A stretch of DNA of 64,000 nucleotides from Brienomyrus brachyistius (taxonomy: Eukaryota > Chordata > Actinopteri > Osteoglossiformes > Mormyridae), in NCBI RefSeq assembly GCF_023856365.1, contig NW_026042428.1:124001-188000 (forward strand), written 5' to 3'. This document shows, in pieces, positions 31,661 through 43,245 of this stretch; the stretch's first letter is position 1, and every line of letters starts with the position of its first letter. A program made the position numbers and the translations under genes. The notes beneath the pieces were generated by a model. The model did not search any database. It was not told the DNA's origin and saw only the letters and a list, made by a program, of their open reading frames with translations.

Positions 31661-32784
31661 TTTGAGCGGCTGGTAAGGCTCCCATTTACTGCAGAATATG
31701 AGCCGCCAGTCGAGGCCCTGATCTGCTGTGGGTTCGAGAGAGCAGGGTGGGAGTGTGGGGGCGGCTTTATTAATAGAGCTTTGGCTGTCTTCCAAGTAGG
31801 GATAACAGTAACCCCCCCCCCCCCCCCCCCAATAAGAGACCCACGCCTCATAACCCCGACACCTGATTTCGGAGGTCTGACTCACTGGCCACCGACGGCT
31901 GATGATAATTAGTACCTGACGGAAGCCAAGGGGGGGGGGGCTTAATCTAGCTCTAGAAGAAGAGCTTCCTGGTGACATCACACCCAGAGCATCACATCAA
32001 AGGGGGGTTTCTTGCAGGATACTTTTCTTATTTGATATTTTTCACCCGACAAGCTTTTGTTAGGAAACGTCCTGTTCAGACATAACCAGACGAGGTGGCT
32101 ACGATTCGGACGACTTGCCACCTGCTACCAATAAAATGTGACTTAACTACACGTCGCGCCAGACCTCAGCTTCGACATGCTGGTTATCTTCCTTTCAGAC
32201 TTCATGATGTGATGTGATGTTCTTCAGCGCTGCAGCTCTGACTCCACAATGGGCCCCAGGGCCCCCGATCCCCCAGGACCATCTGGAGGCCTGGATCGAT
32301 TCAAGCAATGCCAGAGCAGCCCCCCCCCCCCACATTGTGGAGTGGAAGCATCTGGACGACGAGTGGCATGACCCGAGTCAGACTCGCTCGATGGTGGGTG
32401 TGCATCGCTTCCAGATGGTGAAATTCAAAAGGAAGGGAAAAATCATCCTGCCATGGGAAGAGTTAAAACAGGGCATGAGAAGACGATGAAGCTGACGCAG
32501 ACCTCCAGCGCAGACCTCCAACAAGACCTCCAGCGCAGACCTTCCTTGCTAAGACAGTGGGAGGACCGGAGTCACATGAGAGTCACTTGGAGATGACATC
32601 ATCAGCTAGCGTCAGTTGCACTGCGAGGAAACCCAAGCACACCTCCCTGACATGTGATGCTGTCAAATCAATCCACTTTGCACAGAATCTCAGCAGCCTC
32701 TGCTCATGAAGTCGCTCAGATTGAATCGTATTGGTGATTCGTGGTTCGAACCGTAATCCTGGCAGGATTCCACCAAGACGAACG
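31661..32784. other. Unassigned sequence with long C/G runs
   Basis: C runs of 19 (31812-31830) and 12 (32320-32331), and a G run of 11 (31930-31940). A small 13-bp tandem 'gacctccagcgca' lies at about 32499-32542. No gene recognised. Confidence 0.5.
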
Positions 32785-32965
32785 TGAAAATCTAGGGTTT
32801 CAATACCAAGAATGCCAAGATCGTTCTCTTGGTCTTGGCAAGACCGGTCTTTCTAACTTGCCTCCCAAAGACAAACTTTGATATGTGGGGCCGGCGCAAG
32901 AATGACATCCAGGGATTTTTACTGCCCTCTGTGCTTCTGTTCCTAGAATTGCAACTGATCTTCAT
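32785..32965 (+). mobile_element. Dispersed repeat family sharing 'caagaccggtctt', copy 2
   Basis: 'aatgccaagatcgttctctt', 'ggcaagaccggtctttctaa' and 'cttgcctcccaaagac' match the reverse strand of 2455-2625. The frame through it has no stop for about 110 codons, but I see no known domain, and the other copy is not open in the same way. Confidence 0.6.
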
Positions 32966-33094
32966 TGATGGAAGATATACAAAAGTGTACAGGCGTGGTG
33001 GCCGAACATTAGGAGGATTTGTCCAGCCCCCCACAACAAAAATAATCTATGAAAATCCCAGACTGCAGGGGTTAAACACATCAGCCTCCTTGTC

Positions 33095-33950
33095 GCTGGA
33101 CCTCACCGCAGTTACGTCCCGATCTGAAATCCGGCATTCAGATAAAACGCATCCTTACGTGAATCACAAATGAAGCGTGATAAGAAGAGATGAATCTGGG
33201 GGCGGGGGGGAGTTGCGGCGGCACCTGTCCGCCCAGCGAGGGCGCCCTCGAGGGTGGTGGTGGGGGGGGGGGCGCTGCGACACCTCCCCCCCGCCCCCCC
33301 CACCCTGCACGCCTCATCCCTCATCCTCGCTGCCCATAATGTCCCTTCACAAGCGCAGTTACACCTGAACACTCTGCTGATGCCAAACACCTGGCTTGAC
33401 TTTCCCACTGTCCAAATGAAAAATAAGCATAATCTGCTCCATGTGGGCACGGTGGACGGGGGACTCCGTGACAAATTGTGTCGTGTTTTTCATTTCTGCT
33501 GAATAGGAAGCGTCACGCAGCTCGGCAAGAGAGATTTAATTGTTTTTTTTTTTTTTTTTGTTACTCTTTTCTCTTTTCCCCAAACCGCAGCAGCCTGGAC
33601 AGGCTGCACCTGAGGAAGATGGGGGCTCCGAAATTAAGATGGATCAGGAATGCTGTCTCGTTAGCACTCGCTTCCTAAGCATTTCCCCCCCACGAATTAG
33701 GAAAACGGCCCCCACACCTACAGGAAACGCAGGATTTCATCACGACCCACCTGGGGGTCATTAAATCGTTTCAGGAGCAACGTGGCCCTGGGGCCCTTTT
33801 TTAAAAAAATGTAGCTCTTCCTTCTCATTGTGTAGTTATGACCCCTTGCAATATTTCTAACGACTAAATGACACACATCGAACCGTCTGACCATTTCGTT
33901 GTTTGAAGCACCTTTAGAATAATTTCCAGAGAATTCCAGGCTCATGGGCC
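33095..33950. promoter_or_regulatory. Complex block with poly(T)-acceptor-like site; candidate element
   Basis: Complex sequence ('cttcacaagcgcagttacac', 'ccaaatgaaaaataagcata') surrounds a run of 17 T at 33543-33559. The T run continues through pyrimidines to 'ccccaaaccgcag' ending at about 33590, a textbook-looking splice acceptor. The next bases read QPGQAAPEEDGGSEIKMDQE in the open frame. G/C runs at 33200-33300 separate two parts. Regulatory DNA is the default reading, with an exon as the alternative. Confidence 0.25.
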
Positions 33951-34189
33951 CTGACTGGGTGTCACCTCTCCTGCAGACATCTGCTCTTCACACAAGGCCT
34001 CCGGTCCAAACTCTCCTTCAGTCAGGGGCTGGATGCTTATGTGCTAAGCCTGTCATTTGTGACATTTCTACCCCGATTAGGCCCGGCGGTGCTGACCAAG
34101 CGAGAACCACCCGGAAAAACAGCCCCCGTCCCATGTCACCTGACATTTTAGCTTGCCCCAAACCCCTGTGCGGACCATGTATTTCCTAA

Positions 34190-35120
34190 TTTCACTTAAT
34201 GACAAAAGCGCGTCCTTTCCTTGCATGGTTATCATCGGCCCGCGCATTCGCTGTGAATAAGCGTGCCCCGATACGAAGGCAGAACTTTACTTTTGTTCTT
34301 TTTCAGTGTGAATGAGTGTGTGAGTGTCGACGTCTACGCTCTGACTCACCCTGAAGGTGAGAAAAAGCTGAGTAAAGATCCCGCTGATCCTGCCGGCTGA
34401 ACTGCCGAATGCAGGAGCTCACAGCATCCGATTATGTACAGACGATGTTCTATCTCACGATTCGAACCGTAACCACAGAGGGTAGCTTTGCTTATTCGGC
34501 ACAAGCACATTTCAGATGAACTTGTAAACTTGTACCCTCTACTGTCCTTGCATGATAATGCAAGTGTTTGTGATATATGCTCTCTCTGCTGTCTTTGTGT
34601 AATGACAGGTATGAAATGTGATTCCTCTGGGATGTGCCGTGCTGCGGAGATGAATACCCTCAACGAGGACAATAAGGTCTAACTAATTAGTTTTTGCTGA
34701 TACATCCACGTATGTGTATAATAAAAGTGCATATCATAGAAATCATCACAAATGCTTCAGCTCTCCCCAATACCAGACTGATCGGGTGCTCTGGTCCAAG
34801 CAGTTAATACGGTAAACTGTGGCAGCTTCTCGGCTCAAGGTTACCCAGTAAATAAATAATTAGCTTAATGTTGTCATGTTAATGGCTGAATTAAATTGTC
34901 ATGTTCAAATGAAAGGTGCCGCCATGCGTCTCTCATGCAGGACTTTACGGCGATAATAAATTAAATATGAGTGTAAGCCATCCGGCCTCCTGTTTAGTTC
35001 ATTTATTTGACAGAAACGACGTCTGGTTTGTAAGTGCAGCAAAGCTGGCTAACAGGCTCATCTACACCAGCACTTCCTGATAATATCCGCCATGCGTGTG
35101 GGAAAGTGTTCCACTTTAAG
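34190..35120. promoter_or_regulatory. Candidate conserved non-coding element cluster
   Basis: Includes 'taaataattagcttaatg', 'ggctgaattaaattgtcatg', 'gataataaattaaatatgag' and 'gtctaactaattagtttttg'. It is long, complex and low in repeats. Confidence 0.38.
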
Positions 35121-35185
35121 CCTGAATAACTTTGTCCAGCTGTGGGGAACTTCAAAGTCCTTCATCTGGGAAATTGAGCTGTGCA

Positions 35186-35189
35186 TCTC

Positions 35190-35231
<42 letters not shown>

Positions 35232-35242
35232 TCTCCCTCTCT
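35186..35242. repeat. (CT)n microsatellite
   Basis: About 57 bases of CT dinucleotides with a few CCCT interruptions at the 3' side. Confidence 0.96.
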
Positions 35243-35569
35243 GAAATCCATCCTGTCCTGTCTCCTACGATGATAGCTCTCACTTTATCTTTTCCGGAAG
35301 TGGATGTCGGCAGCTTCTGGTCAGGCCGAGGCTCGCCTGGGGTGCTCTTTCGGGAGACTGTGTGGGGGTATCCCATTTGCCAGCATCCCCCCAGCATGAG
35401 GCCTTCATACACCAACGCAGGACAGGTTTAATGTCCAAGCTGAAATATTACTCGACATTATATGAGCACAAATTTCATATAAAATGTACGGCAAAAATAG
35501 AGGGAAATCCTTTTCTGATCCTGGCATAAACTAATACAGCAGTCAAAACCTGCTACCAGGGTGGATTAC
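35243..35569. other. Unassigned sequence
   Basis: Nothing recognised. Confidence 0.45.
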
Positions 35570-35880
35570 CCCCGGATGAGCCTCATCGCAAACTGAACAC
35601 GGGCGTTACGAAAAGAGGACAGACAATTCGTGACGACCAGTCCTACTCTGTCGCCGAGGAGATGCATAGTCGCCAAGGCGCTAAATGCACTGTGCGTCAG
35701 GCGGATAACGCCCTGCACACTGGCGTATCCGCGGCAACGCTCGGTTTCGCACATTAACCCACTCAGCGAACGTCGCCGTGTACGGGCTAGCAGCAGAAAT
35801 ATCACAGCGACTGCTGGAAGAGAAGTGAGGAGGTGCCACCTGCTAACGAACGTGAGGAGAGGACTCGTTTAGATGCCCGC
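35570..35880. other. CpG-rich orphan patch with open frames on both strands
   Basis: I count roughly 25 CpG dinucleotides in about 300 bases (for example 'gcgtatccgcggcaacgctc' and 'cagcgaacgtcgccgtgtac'), far above neighbouring DNA. A minus-strand frame spans 35566-35805 and a plus-strand frame 35630-35872. Neither shows a domain I know. It could be an orphan CpG island, a young insertion whose CpGs have not yet decayed, or an exon. Confidence 0.35.
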
Positions 35881-36084
35881 TATAGGGGACTATGGGTAAA
35901 TGACACCTTAGAAGTGCGGGTCCAGCAGTCACCCCGTCAGTAAGCCTGGCGTGCTTCATGCATACCCACACCCAGGCCCAAACATAAAAGTAAAAGGAGT
36001 TCATTGAACTTTCCTAAAATATCCATAGGCCTGGCTAACTGACTCCACTGGGTAAGAGGATCAGTAAAAACGTCACCTAGTCTC

Positions 36085-36200
36085 ACAAATGTCTCTGTCC
36101 TGCCTCTTCCAGTTGCTTCGACTCACCTCCTCTACAATCTGATTGGTTATCTCTCTGAACCAATCATTTTTCCTTCTGTCCTCTGCCCAATTAGGCATAA
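36085..36200 (-). mobile_element. Foldback MITE family, partial copy
   Basis: 'gtcctgcctcttccagttgc', 'cctcctctacaatctgattg' and 'accaatcatttttccttctg' match the reverse strand of the left arm of the complete element at 42896-43245. Both ends are missing or too diverged to place. Confidence 0.65.
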
Positions 36201-36599
36201 TTGAGGCTAGACTGAGCATCCAGTCAATGCCCAGGTATGAGTGTATGCGGGACTGGAGCAGGAGCTACAAAACAACTTTGAACAAAGCCTATCTGATGTA
36301 AAATCAGGGGACATATTCATACTCAAATATAAGACCCAGAGCAATCCGAGATAAACACAGGTTCAGCACTTCTGTTGTGTTTTGATAGCGATTACGCCGC
36401 AAGCCAAAGCCTCAACGTCACCCCGCACAAAGCCAGCACTTCTGGAGGTACCCGCGAATGCGAGTGAAACGAGCAAGGCTGCGCGTTTATTAAGCGCATA
36501 TCCGGCATGTCGCCACGCACCCGCAGGAAACGCCAAAACAAATATGGGGGGATCGGCACGCTAACTGACGAATGGGGGAGATTAAGGCCACCTTAATGA
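36201..36599. other. Unassigned sequence
   Basis: Moderately CpG-rich at 36385-36540. No gene recognised. Confidence 0.45.
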
Positions 36600-37520
36600 A
36601 CTGAAACGCGGATAGGGGATTGAAAGCTAGCAGACTGTGAAGCTACTGAGAGCAAGGAAGAAAGGAGGGAATACCCAGCATGTCAGGAAAATAAATATTA
36701 ACTTGGAACGGAGAAAACAAACAGCAAAGAGAAAACTGCATATTTCAGGGGAGAATCGAGTGTTTAAAAGTGTTGACAGCTTAACGAGAATGAATATGCA
36801 TGCGGCAGTTCGGGGGGGGGGGGGGGGAATCTGAACTACAGGGATGATTTAATATTTAATAGATTAGAAACTGTGGCTGCTGTTAATTAGAATCTGCACA
36901 TTTACAAATCAGCAGTGATAGCAAAACAAATGATGAAATATAGGAGTGTTCCCGAAGATACCAGGGAAAATGAGATGGCAGAACGAGTGAACGTGGGTGC
37001 GTTAACGAAGGCTTTGTCAGGCTGTATCAGAGGACTAATCCGCTCGCAGACCGACAGCGGAGCAAAATCTACTTTAAATATTAAAATAAGGTTTGGTAAC
37101 AGCCATCTTTTCCACCAGGGTGTTTTTCAGAAACCACCTCTTAGCACTTATGGGTCATTAGACGCTCATTAGCCTGATTTGAGGGTGGGTCTTCCGATCA
37201 AACGGAGGTGTGTTTGTATTACCGTCTGGGAAACATGCACAGGTCTGGAAGGCGGGAAGCTGCTCGGATCCGAGTGACTTCCTCGTGGGGAATGCTGCAT
37301 TAAACATGGTGTTTTTCACACTGAAGGTGCACATCCTCACCGGTGAAGCGATACAATGACAAAAACCTCCAAATGAAAAGGAGGAGCTGAGGCTACGAGT
37401 GACGGTCGCATTAGTTATCACGCACTTGAAATTAAGCGCGTATAAACCTACTGATGTTTGATCTGGCGCAGTGATCGCTGCAATCTGTTATGCAATCAGA
37501 ATAATGCATTTGACTGGTTA
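36600..37520. promoter_or_regulatory. Candidate conserved non-coding element cluster
   Basis: Words such as 'gaataaatattaacttgg'-type AT stretches, 'gagaatgaatatgcatgcgg', 'gctgctgttaattagaatct' and 'gacgctcattagcctgattt' sit in long complex sequence. A run of 16 G at 36812-36827 splits it. Confidence 0.38.
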
Positions 37521-37902
37521 CTCTTGGAGATGAGCTCGCATTTACCAGGCTGACTCATTAGTGCCGTGATGGGGCCAGCAGGGAGAACTCTCCGGAAGGC
37601 GTGGAGTGACAGCGGGACACCTGATGGATTGCAGCACCGCCCGGGACAGGGGTCAGCTCACAGAGTCGTCCATTTGCCCTGCCATAGTCTGCCTTTATAT
37701 GGATGTGTATACAGAGAGAGGTTTTTAACAGTGACACTGCCCCCTAGGGTTCAAAAGCAGAATACCTCCATACTCATCACGTCTGTGGAAAACTCTCACA
37801 AGGGACCTTCAACATATGCGCTGCCTAATTAAAGCACCGCGTAATTAATGAACTGACATTGTTTGTCACACAGAGGGTTATACATTTTCCTGTCAGCATG
37901 AA
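37521..37902. other. Unassigned sequence
   Basis: Nothing recognised apart from 'cacgtctgtgg'-like ordinary words. Confidence 0.4.
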
Positions 37903-37953
37903 AATTATTATTATTATTATTATTATTATTATTGTTATTATTAATAATAATAT
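37903..37953. repeat. (ATT)n microsatellite
   Basis: About 17 ATT/TTA units with a GTT interruption and an inverted AATAAT end. Confidence 0.95.
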
Positions 37954-38760
37954 TAAATAGACATCCATTTCAACATCCATTTTTCAGAAGAAGATTTTGC
38001 AGTATTTTTTTTTAATTTAAAATGAGTGTCCTCTAAAATCAGTAAAACTGCCTTTGGGGGAACAGCAACCAATTGCAGCAGAGAATTTCGGAACAATGGG
38101 AGCCAATGACGACGGACATTCAGACACTAATTTCGCCAAATTCGAAGTGATTTTTAAAGCCATTTCTCAGCTCTGATCCCCTTCCAACATCTGTTGTCTC
38201 TCTAAGAGCTCCGTCCCAGAGACAAGATGGCCCACATGATCAAATTGAGCCACTTATATCTCGCAGATGCCTGCATAAACTATAGGCAGATGTAACCTCA
38301 TCAGCTCACGTACATGGGCAAAAAAATAAATGACCTCAAAAAAGCGGCGATGCCAGTCGCAATCTTTGGCTTTTCCCCGAAAGCGAGTAATCAGCAATGT
38401 CCGCCGCTGGCTTCTATTCGTTCCTTTTTGTTCTGACTCTCGCTGAGCCAGTCAAGGACAATCTGGTGACGAGGCCTTTTCAAGCCACGCTGGAGCATGC
38501 CCCACGTCACCCCCTTTTCAAATTAGTGAACCTATCACCAAGCGGTGAGGGGATTAGAGAGGACAACGCCGGCACGCATTTCTGCTGGAAAAGGGCAGCC
38601 ATCGGCCCCCTGCTGCCAGCACGGTGGAAGGGCCCGGCCAAACAGCCCTTTATGTAGCTGAAAACCTGCTCTGTTCCCCAAAGAGCAGGTCTGCGCTAAT
38701 TCTGGCTATTATGGGCCTTTTCCGTGATGTGACAGCGTGGCCGTTTAGAGCAGCGGGGCG
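37954..38760. promoter_or_regulatory. Strong candidate conserved non-coding element cluster
   Basis: Eight hundred bases of complex sequence with 'gcaaccaattgcagcagaga', a SOX-like ACAATGG at about 38093-38099, 'cacatgatcaaattgagcc', 'catcagctcacgtacatggg' and 'gcgagtaatcagcaatgtcc', and almost no simple repeat. Confidence 0.42.
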
Positions 38761-39049
38761 ATGACAGAGGCGGGATGAGGCCGCGGGTCTTCCTGGGCGG
38801 AACTAGCTGGAGTTTTCAAAGTGGTTGTCAACTTTCAGTGGCGCCGGGGGGGTCGTTTTTTCGGTTTCCTGTGTGGGGAGGGGGACCGTCACTCTTCCTA
38901 GACATTTTTCCAAGTCAGCGCACTGACAAACAAGGACGCCCAAGGCCGCCGGAGCGGTACGGCACGCCGCACGCTCACCGTTCTGCCTTGAAAAGGCTGC
39001 ACCTGGGCTCACAGCCTTAATCACGATAAACACATCAAGTAACGTGGAG

Positions 39050-39260
39050 TCACAGCGACTCGTTTAACAATTTCCGCTCTTCTGCCACATTATGCTGCCT
39101 GACACGTTTCTGAATCTGGTCCTTGAGGTGCGTTTTTGGCTGAGCATTAATTGTAATTCAAATGTAATGTTAAATTCCTTTAACCTCAGTTAATTAAAAG
39201 TTCACGCTGTTTACTTAAACTTGTGCATTCTCTTACTTTCTCGTGCTTCGTGGCTCGTAG
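39050..39260. promoter_or_regulatory. Weak candidate non-coding element
   Basis: 'gagcattaattgtaattcaa' and 'cctcagttaattaaaagttc' give a cluster of TAATT words. Confidence 0.3.
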
Positions 39261-40040
39261 GCCGATCACGCGCCTACACCGGGCACAGTAGTGTATTTTT
39301 CTAGTCCTTGTTATGTCCCATCGTCACAAAGCACCAGCCCGGAAAGATCTAGTATCTGCATGTGCTCTTTGGGTTTTCAGCAGCCCCTGGGGGGCCATAT
39401 CCTGCTGCACCTAGCTCTGGGATCAAAGTCGGGGGGGTGGCGGGTCGGGGGACAGTGAGAGACAAGGGCTCACCTTACAGGAGTCGCCCAGATAAGCCCG
39501 TCGCACCTGAAAGACGGAACCAGACCCACCCAGTTATCGAGGACACAGCCATCAACCCACCGAGCCCCATTCCCCCCCGAGTGGGAGGGGGAGCTCTCAC
39601 ACGAGACAAGATAAGGTACAGCTGGGACTGGGCTATGAATCTGGCTCCTGTTTGGGACGCGTGTCTGTCACTGAGAGGGGCCACTGACACTCTTACCTTC
39701 CCCTGCAGAAACCAAGGTCATTCTGCTTTTCTAAATGATCTCTTGTTGTTTGAAACAATAAGATCTAAAAGCATTTCCAGTTTTTAGACACATTTTGCGA
39801 TGCCTGTTTACTGTTGCGAAAACTCCTCTTTTTCTGCCAAGGACAGAACAAATAGCCCCAGAGGCCTAACAATTAAAATGGATCCATCAGCATTTTGAAG
39901 TTTTCGACCATCCACTGATGATTTTGACCTGGTGCACAGGGACACTCCCCTGAGCATTATGACATCACCGGGGCAGTGGGTTCTCCGGCGCCGTGACGAC
40001 GGCACGTGGCCACGCACCTGCAGGACGGGGTCGGCCTGTT
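39261..40040. other. Unassigned sequence
   Basis: No gene recognised. A pyrimidine-AG word at about 39367-39380 has no convincing exon behind it. Confidence 0.45.
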
Positions 40041-40620
40041 TCTTTTGACACTCGCTTTAGCAGCTTGATGTCAGCACATGAAGGCGTGCCGTGATTTATT
40101 AGCGTCTCCCACAGACAGATCATTAAGTACAGGCTTCAGAAACAAAACCCAGCTCCAAAGATAAATCAGCTTTGTATTGAGTCCTGGCCGGTGGCCATTC
40201 AGACTGCATTTCTGCCCCACATACTGCTTTAGGACTTAATGTGTCACATCCGACAGCATGGAAAACCGCCACCCAGCTCCTCAGCTGAAGGTAGCTTCGT
40301 CTCCTGAGTGGAGCTCTTTAAATAAAACCAAACCCCTCTGTGTAATATACGGCTCAAAATTGCACCGTCATAATACTGCTTGCATGCGATACACAAGCCG
40401 AAGATGTTTGTCGATAATAATTTCACTCTTGAATTAATCACCTGGCGAAGCGAGGGAGCAGCCGTGATGTAATCCTGCCGTCTCCTGCACATTACGCTGG
40501 GAGTAAGACAAAGGATTCCGATGCGCATGCTGTCTCTAATGTCTTTACTCTGCTAATGATCTAGATTTATAACGTGGTAATTCAATATCGATAAGGCTGC
40601 GATTCCTCAGCTTCCTTTAC
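40041..40620. promoter_or_regulatory. Candidate conserved non-coding element
   Basis: 'gtgatttattagcgtctccc', 'cagatcattaagtacaggct', 'gataaatcagctttgtattg' and 'ataatttcactcttgaatta' occur in repeat-free complex sequence. Confidence 0.38.
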
Positions 40621-40683
40621 CTTATTACCGAGCTCCGCTAAACCTGTGAGCCAGACAGACTCCAGCATGGGAACTGGGACTCG

Positions 40684-41170
40684 CCGTGTCTGAGGCCTGT
40701 CGTGTCTGGACTACTATATCTGAGGCCCGCTGCATCTGGGCCGCTGTGTCTGAGGCCCGCTGTGTCTGGGGCCCGCCATGTCTGAGGCCTGCTGTGTCTG
40801 GGGCCCGCCATGTCTGAGGCCCGCTGTGTCTGGGCCACTGTGTCTGAGGCCCGCTGTGTCTGGGCCACTGTGTCTGAGGCCAGCTGTGTCTGAGGCCCGC
40901 TGTGTCTGGGCCACTGTGTCTGGGGCCCGCCATGTCTGAGGCCAACTGTGTCTGGGCCACTGTGTCTGAGGCCCGCTGTGTCTGGGCCACTGTGTCTGAG
41001 GCCCGCTGTGTCTGGGCCACTGTGTCTGGGGCCCGCCATGTCTGAGGCCCGCTGTGTCTGAGGCCCGCTGTGTCTGGGCCACTGTGTCTGGGGCCCGCCA
41101 TGTCTGAGGCCCGCTGTGTCTGGGCCACTGTGTCTGGGGCCCGCCATGTCTGAGGCCCGCTGTGTCTGAG
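40684..41170. repeat. Minisatellite built on 15-bp modules
   Basis: About 32 modules of 'gtgtctgaggcccgct', 'gtgtctgggccact' and 'atgtctgaggcc' type alternate irregularly, often as 30-bp pairs. The three minus-strand frames are all open (5-residue periods such as GPQTQ and RASDT), which explains the long pseudo-proteins here. Confidence 0.93.
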
Positions 41171-42895
41171 GTCCAAACCTGGGGAGCCCCACACAAATGC
41201 TTGGTTTGCGTGACGGCAAACACCGTTGGTTTGCGTAAACACCAGAAGCTGGTCCTTCCAGTTAGGGTGCCATCTTCCTGAAGGATATGCCGGCTCACCA
41301 GACTAGATGCTCCCCGGGGTGGGAGCCAGGCTGTCCTACAACACACTCCATTCAGCAGCCTGGTCATCTACAACATCCTTACGTGGCTAAGCTTTAAACC
41401 TTAAAACTCTCAGGTGTCAAAGCAATGTCATGACATGCCCCTAGGGCCACGGGCGCACGCACCATGTGTGGTGCATTACGCTAGCTAAAGCGTTCAGAGG
41501 GATCAAGTGACAAAACCTAGGAGAAACTGAGAGGCAACACTAAAACAACACACAAGTGCCTTTATTTGTGCTTAAAGCTCACAGACAGCTCTGACGGGGA
41601 AGTAGTCCCCCTCTCTGAGCAGCACTGAGACCCCCCCCCCCCTTTGTTTGTGTCCCCCCCATGTTAATTTATCAGGTTTATCGTTCCGTCGTTACTCACG
41701 TCCGTTATGGACTTTTACGGCTTCTGACTAAAACCCGGGATTCCAGACCTCTCAGGCTGAAGGAGAAATAATTACAGACATCAAAACATTCCCTTTGAAT
41801 GTTTGGCCGCCGCGCTGACGGTCAGAGCCTCTCATAAAGCAGCTGCGGACACGGATCAGGCCGATTTATCAGGGGGCCTGTGTATTCATCATCGTTAGCG
41901 GGACTGTAAGCAGCAGGGGAGGATGGATGGAGGAAGAGAGGTGGAACGGGGGGAGAGAGAGAGAGAGAGCAAGGGAGAGAAGGGAAGACGAGGAAGAGAG
42001 CAAGAGAGATTAACTGGTCAAGAAAAGCGTAACGCGGGAGTGCAGGCAAAGGTCAGCGGCGTGACTGGGTCACTGCTAAAGGTGACCCGGCTCGCTTCCA
42101 GCACCCAGGGACCCTGGTGTCAGTGGCACCAGCTGCAGCCCACACCCCTGGGCCCGCTGAAAGATGGAGGGTTGAAGCCCAGGTGGAGGCATAACCAGGA
42201 GCAGGCATTCATGCGAAACTGAACATTCCGGAACTTTGCATATGTGACCCTACCCCCCCCCCCCCCCGCCTCCAAGGTGAACTCAGCATTATGAAGGATG
42301 TTTTAAGAGACGACAGCGTGGCCCACCTGCCGAGACACGAACAGCATCGCTCAGTGAGCCCCCCACCCCCCCCCCCATTACGCTTCACATAAACACCCTC
42401 AGGAACGAGGCTTAAATCATTATCCCACCCTATTAGTTGCACTAATATATGTATTTGGGAGATTTATAAACTGCTATGAGTCATGGAGTGTTCAGGAAAC
42501 CCTCCGTGTGACTATAAAAGGACCAAAGAATGAAGATGGCAGCGGTGGGGGCACAGGAGCTGGGGCTGAAGATCTCTGGCTAAAAGCAGGAAATCAGAGG
42601 CTTGTTTTGTATGTAATGAAATTCTGTCTCTTAAAGGCAGCGTTTGAATGAATCCAATCAAAGCATGACTACATGTCAGCGGTGCTGCCTCTTAAAGGCA
42701 CGGTACAGCCAGGGTCTAGAAGAGGCCTAACAGCATCAGAGATTGCAAGCCTGTCCTCGCTATGAAGAAACCCGTCAAAGGTGCTGCAGGAACCGCTGCG
42801 AGCCTCTGACTAATGGCCAATGATTAACACATGTTAGTCTGTAAATAGACTATAGAAAACGGCACTGATTTCAGAAAACCGAATGCAGACAGAGG
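41171..42895. other. Unassigned sequence with C runs and a GA-rich tract
   Basis: C runs of 12 (41631-41642), 15 (42253-42267) and 10 (42366-42375), and a GA-rich stretch at 41925-42012. No gene recognised. Confidence 0.5.
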
Positions 42896-43245
42896 GGTAA
42901 TTCAGGTTCAACGGGTAAAAGCACAGGACAAGATTTTGTTTCAACCAACCAGTTGAGTATAAAGAGTCATTGAAACAAAATCTTGCTTGTGGGAGTTTTA
43001 CTTACTCAAAAAGGGCAGAAGGAAAATGATTGGTTGAGAGATATAACCAATCAAATTGTAGAGGACGTGGGTCCAAGCAACTAGAAGATGCAGGATCGAG
43101 CTGCCAGACAGATTGGTCCCACCTCCTCTGGTTGTCTCTCTCAACTAATCATTTAACCATCTTCCCTCAGATCATGTTTGTGTTAGTAAAACCCCCATAA
43201 GCCAAAATCTTGTTCTAGGCTTTTACTCGATGGACCTGAACTCTC
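42896..43245. mobile_element. Foldback (palindromic) MITE, apparently complete
   Basis: The left end 'ttcaggttcaacgggtaaaa' at 42901 is mirrored by the right end ('tcgatggacctgaa', ending 43240). The mirror continues over most of the element: 'gattggttgagagatataac' in the left arm pairs with 'ttgtctctctcaactaatca' in the right arm. A second perfect 16-bp inverted repeat, CAAGATTTTGTTTCAA (42929-42944) and its complement (42970-42985), sits inside the left arm only. No coding capacity. A clear target duplication is not visible. Confidence 0.78.

Noticed and set aside
32740..32760. 'gtggttcgaaccgt' as a tRNA B box
   Set aside because: No A box or cloverleaf fits around it. A similar word at 34460 also lacks tRNA context.
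40625..41367. Minus-strand frames of 193-217 codons with GPQTQ/RASDT repeats
   Set aside because: Product of the 15-bp array; all three frames are equally open.
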